A stretch of DNA of 64,000 nt, taken from NCBI GenBank assembly GCA_021432635.1, contig MU270026.1, forward strand, positions 1,081,311 to 1,145,310. Reading direction: 5' to 3'. The position numbers and the translations under genes are program-made. Under the pieces are notes generated by a model. The model was not told the DNA's origin. It saw only the letters and a list, made by a program, of their open reading frames with translations, and ran no database searches. The DNA is from Thozetella sp. PMI_491. Its lineage: Eukaryota; Ascomycota; Sordariomycetes; Chaetosphaeriales; Chaetosphaeriaceae. Below are positions 56,948 through 64,000 of the stretch, piece by piece. Each line of letters begins with the position of its first letter. The first letter of the stretch is position 1.

Positions 56948-59399
56948 ATGTCTACCGGAAGCCAAGAGGAAACCGTCACGTCGACTACCAGCTCAACTAC
57001 GTCAAATCACACGACGCGCAAAGTAAGCTGCCTCACCTGCCGTAACCGGCGGGTCAAATGCGATAAAGCAGCTCCTGTCTGCCAGGCCTGCCATCGGCTG
57101 AGCCTCGAATGCCTCTCTATTCCTGTGGCGAGGAAATTCGTCTGGCTCCCGGTTACACAGGCGGACGGTGATGTTGAGTCGGGTTGCATTCGACTACGTG
57201 GCCAAGATTCGGAGATTAGCGACGGCGTATGGACAGAGAAAGCTACGCAAATGCGTCGCAAAGCCCTTTCTACAGGTAGGCTGGACAGACCGGCTTGCTT
57301 TAGTTACGGTAGTAAAATCACCCGCTGACTGAGTCCGGTTTCAGACAAGGAACGACAATCGATGTCAGAACAGCTTGTGCAATCGACCGATTGCATGGAC
57401 GTTGACGACATCTTGAATCTTTTGCGACAGTCAGTAGATTCTAAAACGCAGCAATCATCTTTGGGCCCTTTTACTGTCTTTCCCACGCAGCCACCTACAC
57501 TTCGAGGCACATCTCTGCAGTCTCCGTCTGCAGTTGCCGCCAGCTCAACTTCCACGGCTCATGGTTCTAATGGCGAGTTGCCTCTTTCCCCTGAAGCATG
57601 GAAAGCTTCGCCTAGTCAATACTTAGATGTGCTGCCCCCACAAGACCTACCGTTCATGCTGCTACCTACGTTCGGCGACGATAGCGTGGATGTGGACCTG
57701 CTCAGTTCAATACTCGGCCCCAGTTGCGAAGAAGAATCTGTGTCGGGAGGGGATACTGCCGCCGCTCCCTTTTTCATCTCTCATACAGCATCTGAAAACA
57801 TTATTGACATACACTGGCCGCAAGTCGAGGTCGGCTCGTCTCAATTACCATCACCCCTATCGGTCCACCTTCCATTCTTAAAGCCTTCGCAGATCTTAGA
57901 GAGAGTCCCAAAAGATACCTTCTTTCTATTAGAGTATTATGGTTCGAAGATGCTCTTCGTTCTTTCGCCGCTTCCGAGCCGCAAGCCTCCATGGAAGATT
58001 ATGCATCACCCAACAGTTCTCGAGACGACAGCAGCGCTACTAGTCGCCGAGCCGGTGAAGCACGCACAGTTAGCATTGATGTACTCGATTCTAGCGATCA
58101 GCTGCTTTCATCTTGACTGGTGTACCGCGAAAGGCACACAAACTGGAAACATAGTCGACACTGGGAGCAACATTCGGACGTACTGGTGGAGTGTTGGGGA
58201 GCAATTCGAGCGAATCGCCAAGGCCCAATTACAACTTTCACTAGAAGCCGAGTTTAAAGGTGCTGCAAAGGCCAAGTACAAGCATATCCTCATGACTCTT
58301 CTTTGTATGGTGACAATATGCGTGAGCATCCCTGGCCTTCTCTTTTGTGATTTCGTTAAGCTAACGACGCTGCTAGGTACTCAAGGGAGAGATGCAAAAT
58401 GCAAGACGATTCTTGCTCGACGCCGAGCAAGTAATCCGTCTCCGCGGGCTCAAGCCTAACCCTTCCAGGAAGATCCGATTGCTGCACAATATCTTCTTAT
58501 ACAATCGAATCATCGAAGAAAGTACATTCGTCCGGACCGAGGCGGGACGATTCGAGCCGGGCGTGCATCCTTCATTGCTGGTAAGTCCCGCCACACCGTC
58601 AGTGTCAGTCGGTGGCAGCCTCCACGAGAGCATCGAGGGAGCTGCTATTGGACTCCACACGACTGTAGCCGATCCTTGCTTGCTCGACAGGTTGATTAAA
58701 GATGATGGCGCCTGGTTTGAAACAATCTATGGAGTTCCAATAACTCTCATGAACCTGATCTCACAGGTGACAGCCCTAGCTCGCGAGTCTGAGAGCCAGC
58801 AGATTTCCGATCCGTCTGTTGGCTTCCACAGCATGACATCATTTGCCAGCCGTGCGCGTAAATTAGAGGATCTCATCTGTGGATTCCAGTGGGAGCCGAA
58901 GCACCAAGTTCACGAGGAAACTTATACTCAAACCAACTCTCCAGCCATTCCTTTCCAACCTGGCTGCCTTACAACCCCAGATTCTATGCACGGCAGCATA
59001 ATGCGACATCTCATCTCCGCGATGCATCAAGCACTGTTGATTTTCTTTTACAAGCGGATCCGTAACCTGCACCCTTACGCCCTACAGCCGTTTGTGAAAG
59101 GGACCATTTCCGAGTTGGTCGCATTTCAGCGCGCCAAGAAAGACAGCGGGATTATGACCCCGGTGCCATGCTGGCCGGGGTTTATCGCCGGGCGCGAAGC
59201 TATGGACGAGCAAGATCGTCGCCGTTTAAGAGAGTGGTTCAAGCAAAGTGGATCAGGGTGGCGGAGCTTTGATGTCGTCAGAGATATGCTGGAACAATTC
59301 TGGGAGTCCGGAAACTTGGAGACTGGCACTTCAGGAGCCGATAACCGAACTTGGGAGCACTTCTCCCGGCAGCATCACATTGCTATAATAGCAACTTGA
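56948..59399 (+). CDS. Zn2Cys6 transcription factor, ArgR-II/ArcA-like (Fungal_trans_2)
   Basis: Exons 56948-57275, 57345-58321 and 58377-59399 give 775 aa. A Ser/Thr-rich N-terminus precedes the zinc cluster C28, C31, C38, C45, C48, C55 (2-6-6-2-6 spacing), and PVARKFVWLP comes straight after it. The large helical domain has FLLEYYGSKMLFVLSPLP, TTAALLVAEPVKHAQLALMY, GEMQNARRFLLDAEQVIRLRG and, at the C-terminus, VPCWPGFIAGREAMDEQDRRRLREW, all typical of the arginine-catabolism regulator family (PF11951). Family members control amino-acid or nitrogen-source catabolism. Its neighbours are the permease on the left and the PhyH oxygenase on the right, both on the same strand. Confidence 0.9.
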
Positions 59400-59654
59400 G
59401 CTGGATTACAACCGGAACAAAGATTAAATAACAGCGTAATTTGTATTCAAATGTTGATAGAGAATGTACTAAATCACACTAATGTGTACCAAGAATTATA
59501 ATTCCTTGTAAGCAGATGCGCTCTTTCTTTCCATTCCTGGGTATAACCGCGCTATTTGCGCAAGTCTTCCAGGGTAATTGGTCTTCAGCAATCCTCCAAA
59601 CTAGGCAGCGCACACATACAATTAAAATCTTGAAACTTTTAAAATAACTTTGAA

Positions 59655-59678
59655 GTTATAATGTTATAATGTTATAAT
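59655..59678. repeat. Triple GTTATAAT repeat
   Basis: Three exact head-to-tail copies of GTTATAAT about 260 bp downstream of the ArgR-II-like regulator, in A/T-rich 3' flank. Confidence 0.85.
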
Positions 59679-59729
59679 AGGTTTACAGAGTGACCTTTCG
59701 ATAACCTTACTAGGTACATCAGGAATGAT

Positions 59730-60104
59730 CTAATGTTCGTCACCAATGCCTAGCAGGTGACTAATGCTCAGTAGGAGAGCAACTCCCAGAAAGATAGATC
59801 TTAGCTGAAACTTTTCTTCATCGTCAAGGTTTACGGACAGAATATTATATATCAGATAAACCTGCCGCGACAAGATCTTCCTCATCATGCCTACTAGATC
59901 GCTGCTATCGGCAATTACACCTGAGGACTTTAAGTGAGTGGACTGCGTTTTGCCCAAGGAGAAGCACGTACGAGAAGGCTGACCAGTTGGAGAGAATAGA
60001 AACGAGACCAGGCCCACTATGCTTGAGGCATACCTCCAGAATTGCCCAGCAATTACAGAGACAATCACAGCTGCGAAGGGGGTCGCACCAGCTAGTGTTC
60101 GCAA
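59730..60104 (-). other. Possible small membrane protein or exon fragment
   Basis: A minus-strand frame of 124 codons with two hydrophobic stretches (AAVIVSVIAGQFWRYASSIV and FLGVALLLSISHLLGI) ends at a TAA-type stop at 59730. There is no upstream ATG in frame, and no family is recognised. It may be the last exon of a decayed membrane-protein gene or chance. Confidence is low. Confidence 0.22.
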
Positions 60105-60620
60105 AACTGCTGGGCGGGGACGGGCAGCTGAACAAGTTTTTTACTTGAAAGAATAGGATAAGTCGTGGAAGGGATTAAGCTAGATGAAGAAACCGTAGCT
60201 CTGGACTATAGAAAGTATCCTAGCTAACGTTTTCATTCTACTTTCGCAACAAGTCATACACATCTTTAGTTTGTCTATTGGCAAGAGCTCGCTGCACTTT
60301 GCTAGATTGGGGAAACTTTTGCGGGGGCTCGGCAGTCGATCAGGGAACCTGTTGTGGGGAACGTTATCCATCGAATCATCGCTTGGCCAGTGGTCGCTAT
60401 TCGCCTTCCTGATGCAGCCCACTAGGGCGATCTCCGCAATCCTTGGCCGCCACACGCGATGATGTGCTATAGGCGCGATCCTAGAGGCAGTTTTATCTAA
60501 AGGCTCTGTACGCCGGCGTTACTTGCCTGCACCCATTCACACCACCTTTTATGATTGACCAGAGAGACTGAAAGGTTTTAACCCCCAAGCCTATTGACAA
60601 GCTCTCAGCAACCGAAAGCA

Positions 60621-61611
60621 ATGGCGCAAGTAGCAACAAGACCAGCACCGGCCCCCATTGATCCGGCCTACGAGCCAGCCGTCTCGATCACAAAGCTCCC
60701 AGCAACCGCATCCGTAGATGAGATTTTAGCTATACTAGACCGCGATGGTGGTGTCATCCTCGAAAGCTTTGCGAGCCAAGCAGAGTTGCGCAATATAGAG
60801 GTCGAAATCGAGGAATCCAAGACATCAGAAGACGGACAGCCTCACACGGGGTTTCCGCAGATACCCTCCCAAACACACCTAGTTCCTGGTCTGGTTGGGA
60901 GATCCAAGACAATGGCTAGCCTTTGTGAACGACCGGTACTGGCGAGGCTTCGAGAAGAGATCCTAACAGACCACTTCTCGATTACCCGGGAGCAGTTCAC
61001 GGACCAGTACCACATCGATCCGTTGCTTAGTATCAGCCTGTCCTTTCAAATCGGCACAGGCGCGCCGCGGCAGGCTCTGCATCGAGACGATGCAGTCCAC
61101 GGCATCGACCATAGCATCCCGTTTAATTTAAAGAAGGCGAGCCAATTCGCATGCTTGGTTGCTGGCTGCCGGACGACAAGGATGAATGGGGCCACGATGT
61201 TTGTCCCTGGGAGCCACCGGTGGGACGACAGTCGCCAGCCTAGGGTCGATGAATTGTGTTTTGCCGGTAAGCATCGCTTGGGCGTTAGAATATACCCAAC
61301 CATTGCTAAATCAAAGGGCAGAAATGGAAGCCGGGTCGGCGTTGATCTTTATGGGTTCTGCGTTCCACGGTGGCGGCCACAACTCTGTCCGCGATAGCTT
61401 CCGCGTTGTGCATGGGCTTTTCTTCGTCCGCGGGATTCTTCGACAAGAAGAGAATCAGTTCTTGGCGATTCCCCATAGCAAGGTACTTCGGATGACTCCG
61501 GCAATGCAGAGTCTGCTGGGCTACAAGAAGCCAGATTCGGCGTTGGGGCTGGTGGATAACAGGGACCCGTGCACCAACTTGGCTAGTGTTTTCCAACGAC
61601 TGAGTGCTTAG
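60621..61611 (+). CDS. Phytanoyl-CoA dioxygenase-like Fe(II)/2OG oxygenase 1
   Basis: Exons 60621-61266 and 61322-61611 give 311 aa, the usual size of fungal PhyH oxygenases. The N-terminus has DEILAILDRDGGVILESF, a standard PhyH opening. The iron site is H154-x-D156 (LHRDD) with the distal H231 (AFHGGGHNS), and an Arg in SVRDSFRVVHGLFF should hold 2-oxoglutarate. FVPGSHRWDDSRQP and LRQEENQFL are characteristic of the AusE/AndA/FtmOx1-type group that works on meroterpenoids and indole alkaloids. It should be a soluble cytosolic oxidase. ATG 60621 is the first in-frame ATG. It is convergent with a second, diverged PhyH gene. Confidence 0.9.
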
Positions 61612-62088
61612 AGGCTTATTTTTACTCACGTAGCCAATTCATTATTGCAACTCCTAATTCCGAGCGACTGAAACCCAGCACTATAGTTATGTATCGGACT
61701 CCCGCTCCTATTTTCGTCATGCCCGCTGGGTTAACTGCTGGGGAGACGAGTCAGGCTATTGTTGAAATGACAAAGAGAGTAGCTTTGATCGTAGTAACTA
61801 AAGTATTTACTACTGCGTACGAGATTATTTTTAATGTTGAGGCAAGTTGACATCTAAATAAAGCTGCCTGACTTGTAGCTGGAGGATTGGCCTATGTAGG
61901 TAGATAACCTGCATTACCATGGGGCTCGATCTCTTTCGAGATGTAGGCACAAGGGGGAGAGAGAGTGGTTTTAAAACGAAAATGACTGGAGCTGCACTTA
62001 AAGGGCACATGATGCTTTCTAGGAAAGAAACTAGAATATGCCGTATCCGTAGTACACAATGGCCAAGGACGAACATCCATCTGACCCG
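61612..62088. other. Convergent 3' flank between PhyH genes
   Basis: 477 bp between two convergent PhyH genes. No exon is recognised. Confidence 0.45.
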
Positions 62089-63143
62089 CTATATATTCAC
62101 TGTCTCTTCATCCTCGACCCCGAATAGCACGCGCATGGGATCTTGGTATTTGTAGAACCCGCAGCCAGGCTTTGAAACGCCATATCCCAGCAGCCTTTGG
62201 ACTTGAGGAGAGAAGTTTTTCGCTAGCTCAGGAGGCACTTCCAGAAACTCGTTTTCCGCTGGTCGGTATTGGGCTCTGTTGAAAAACATACCAACTGTCT
62301 CTCGGCGCTCGTCCCTAGCGGTGATGGTATCAGTAATGGTGAAGTTGGACTTGAAGTCTATTCGGTAACAACCCACTTTGTAGTATTTGCGCCTCCTGCG
62401 TGGTAAACGTGTCCGTGAAAGAGCAATGTGTCTCCCGGCTGTAGTTCAGCAGACACAGCTTCATGGTCTTGAGGAGGCCGTTCAGTATCCCACAGGTGCG
62501 AGCCAGGAATCACAACTGTGGCACCGTTTTCCTTTGTAGTCTTCATGATCGCTGTGACAGACCCCAGGAACATGGGGGGGCCCACCTCCTGAATATGCCA
62601 GTCACTAACCATGTGATTAGCCTCAACATTGTCATGGGCTCTCACACTAATGTTATTAAGGAAATAGGAAGCTTAATGAGCTTACAGATCGTCTCGATGT
62701 AAACCCTGCTGCTCTGACCCCGGGTTGATTCGGAAGGCTACGGTGGAGGATAGTATCGGCTTAGTGGTGACGGTGACCCTATTTTTGCCGAGCCAGTGAG
62801 GGTATGTGTCCGACAGGAGCGCATTAGCGACATCGATCAGCAGCGGCGTTGTCATCAGGTCTACACAAGCCGGTGATTTGGCAACCAAGCCTGTGGCACG
62901 TTGAGTGGTGGATGGGAAGAATCCCGATTTATCTCCCACATCGGCATCGAAATGCGGCTTGAGTTCGGCCTGAATTTGTTGGGCAAGCTGCTGGGAAATG
63001 AAATTCTCGACAATTACTCCACCGTCGCGGTTAATAATGTCGCAGATCTCGTCAACAGTTGCTGTGTCGGCATTCACTCTCTCGAGCTTCGGGGCGGCGG
63101 ATTTAGAGGATATGGGCTCTTGAATCATAGCCGAGGGCGCCAT
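62089..63143 (-). CDS. Phytanoyl-CoA dioxygenase-like Fe(II)/2OG oxygenase 2
   Basis: Exons 62686-63143, 62377-62640 and 62315-flanked 62089-62314 give 315 aa (introns 62641-62685 and 62315-62376). DEICDIINRDGGVIVENF opens the fold. The iron ligands are H149-x-D151 (LHRDD) and H233 (YHAGGANTT), and GLFF-type strand GMFFNRAQYRPAENEF carries the following Arg. FLGSVTAIMKTTKENGATVV and VIPGSHLWDTERPP match secondary-metabolite PhyH enzymes. Identity to the neighbouring PhyH copy looks low outside these motifs, so it is an old paralogue or an independent recruit. The final intron lies right at the active-site strand; without it a frame shift would appear after GGANTTK. Confidence 0.88.
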
Positions 63144-64000
63144 CTTTAAAAGCAGGATGTTCTTAGGCGCTGAAATACTCAAAAAGAAGATTCTCTTGCG
63201 TTTTCGGTATTCGTTTCTTTGACCTTCTTTCTTAACCTTGAAGCTTTTCCTCTTTCTACGTTCTCCTTGGGAGCAGCTGGATTTTGTACCAGCGGTGGGT
63301 CCTCTTTTCTGCTATGACAGTCTAAGCCAAGGAAATGTCAACCGGGAATGGAAGGCGACCAGCGACGAGCTATCCGGGGAAGAGACTAAGAAGTCCCCAC
63401 ATAGTAGTGTAACCCAAGAAAGCCAGGTGACAGGCTCGGTTTTCGAAAGCAGCAAAAAAGTCCAGGGCTATGACAGCGCGCGAGAGGATCAACGTATTGC
63501 AGACTCGCTAATTGACTACCCAATCTAGAAGAAGTTTTGTAGCTAGGATAAGGATTGCTTCTCTGGATGCGAAAGATTTCGTGGTGTCTCGGGTAGTGGC
63601 CTAGGTGCCCAAGGTAGGTAACTATCTACTATCGGAAGCCCTGGCTCGCACGATGCGTTTCAGTGGGCTCTTCACTAGCTTCAGATGATAGACCAACGGC
63701 CGCCGAGTCGATGGTGCTAGCGCACTCATTACTTCCAATCAAGGTGAAGTCTGGCTCGCGAATTGAAACTGGGCCGTGCACAAAGGGCGTAGTATTATAG
63801 TTGTAGGCGATATAGAAGGGCAGACAGAGTGAGAATAGTTCAGAGCATTCAAGTCTGTACGTCACCAGGATGCGTGAACCTGTGTCCCCATCTCCAGGAC
63901 CGTATCTGGCGGTGCAGAAATCACATCCCAGTTGGAAAGAGCGGGTGGAATTGCCTACCATGCAACATGCTTCTGTTTGTGGTGTGGCGAGCCTCAATGA
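63144..64000. other. Right-end region, PhyH 2 promoter and partial gene
   Basis: 857 bp with the PhyH 2 promoter and the minus-strand partial frame at 63629-64000. The frame at 63238-63528 on the plus strand has only a TTG start and no motif. Confidence 0.35.
63629..64000 (-). CDS. Hypothetical protein, C-terminal part (runs off window)
   Basis: A minus-strand frame is open from the right edge to a TAG at 63629-63631, at least 123 codons, with even composition and segments such as YRLECSELFSLCLPFYIAYN. The tail EASEEPTETHRASQGFR is hydrophilic. It looks like a terminal exon, but no domain is recognised. An in-frame ATG lies at about 63961. Sequence beyond the window is needed to identify it. 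Confidence 0.35.
   Translation of the reverse strand, partial: SLRLATPQTEACCMVGNSTRSFQLGCDFCTARYGPGDGDTGSRILVTYRLECSELFSLCLPFYIAYNYNTTPFVHGPVSIREPDFTLIGSNECASTIDSAAVGLSSEASEEPTETHRASQGFR

Larger units (their letters stand above)
59400..60620. other. Intergenic region before PhyH gene 1
   Basis: 1.2 kb containing the A/T-rich regulator 3' flank with the GTTATAAT triplet, the doubtful minus-strand frame at 59730-60104 and the promoter of the PhyH gene. No firm gene is visible. Confidence 0.4.

Noticed and set aside
62315-62376. Apparent frameshift in PhyH gene 2 after GGANTTK
   Set aside because: A 62 bp GTGGGT...CTAG intron restores the frame exactly at the expected DERRETVGMFF strand.
1-64000. 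Search for transposons, terminal repeats and CRISPR-like arrays
   Set aside because: No transposase or reverse-transcriptase motifs, long terminal repeats or spaced direct repeats were seen; only the short tandem repeats listed.

Overview
The window is nuclear DNA from a filamentous ascomycete (Pezizomycotina, probably Eurotiomycetes). The support is short 45-110 bp spliceosomal introns with GTAAGT/GTACGT donors and CTAAC/CTGAC branch sites, six-to-seven complete Zn2Cys6 regulators, Dal5-type permeases, a Con-13 protein and fungal PhyH oxygenases. There are no rRNA genes, tRNA genes, CRISPR arrays or recognisable transposons. Gene models below were built by joining exons by hand; each closes in frame unless stated. 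I could not run any search, so family names rest on motifs and overall layout.

Layout, left to right. (1) 1-3.4 kb: 3' part of an MFS gene, then a Zn2Cys6 regulator. (2) 3.6-21.4 kb: a catabolic block. It holds an FAD aromatic hydroxylase, four sets of divergently transcribed neighbours built from three ACS/Dal5-type permeases, a 2-oxoglutarate/Fe(II) oxygenase, an Aro8-like aminotransferase, a type-B carboxylesterase, a small cupin protein and an HpcH/HpaI aldolase. (3) 22.7-34.3 kb: an aldo-keto reductase followed by three Zn2Cys6 regulators on the minus strand, separated by a 2.4 kb gene-free stretch. (4) 34.8-41.3 kb: a monocarboxylate-type transporter, a Zn2Cys6 regulator divergent from a Gal80-like Gfo/Idh/MocA protein whose catalytic EKP lysine is a tryptophan, and a Yippee protein. 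(5) 42.6-48.5 kb: a DHA1 drug/polyamine MFS exporter, a CYP504-like P450 and a secreted Con-13-type zincin. (6) 50.1-59.4 kb: a Zn2Cys6 regulator, an isocitrate-lyase/PEP-mutase superfamily lyase divergent from another ACS permease, and an ArgR-II/ArcA-like regulator. (7) 60.6-64 kb: two convergent phytanoyl-CoA-dioxygenase-like oxygenases, of the kind found in meroterpenoid and alkaloid pathways, and the end of an unknown gene that runs off the window.

How the genes may work together (inference). The density of organic-anion permeases, pathway-specific regulators and single catabolic enzymes, with no housekeeping gene except Yippee, suggests an accessory, perhaps subtelomeric, nutrient-utilisation region. 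The 3.6-21.4 kb block could import an aromatic or heterocyclic acid or ester, hydrolyse it, hydroxylate it, cleave it and finish with an aldolase and transaminase. The most distinctive item is the regulator/Gal80-like divergent pair at 37.4-40.8 kb, which looks like a local Gal4/Gal80-style switch. The twin PhyH genes at the right edge hint that a secondary-metabolite cluster may continue beyond the window.
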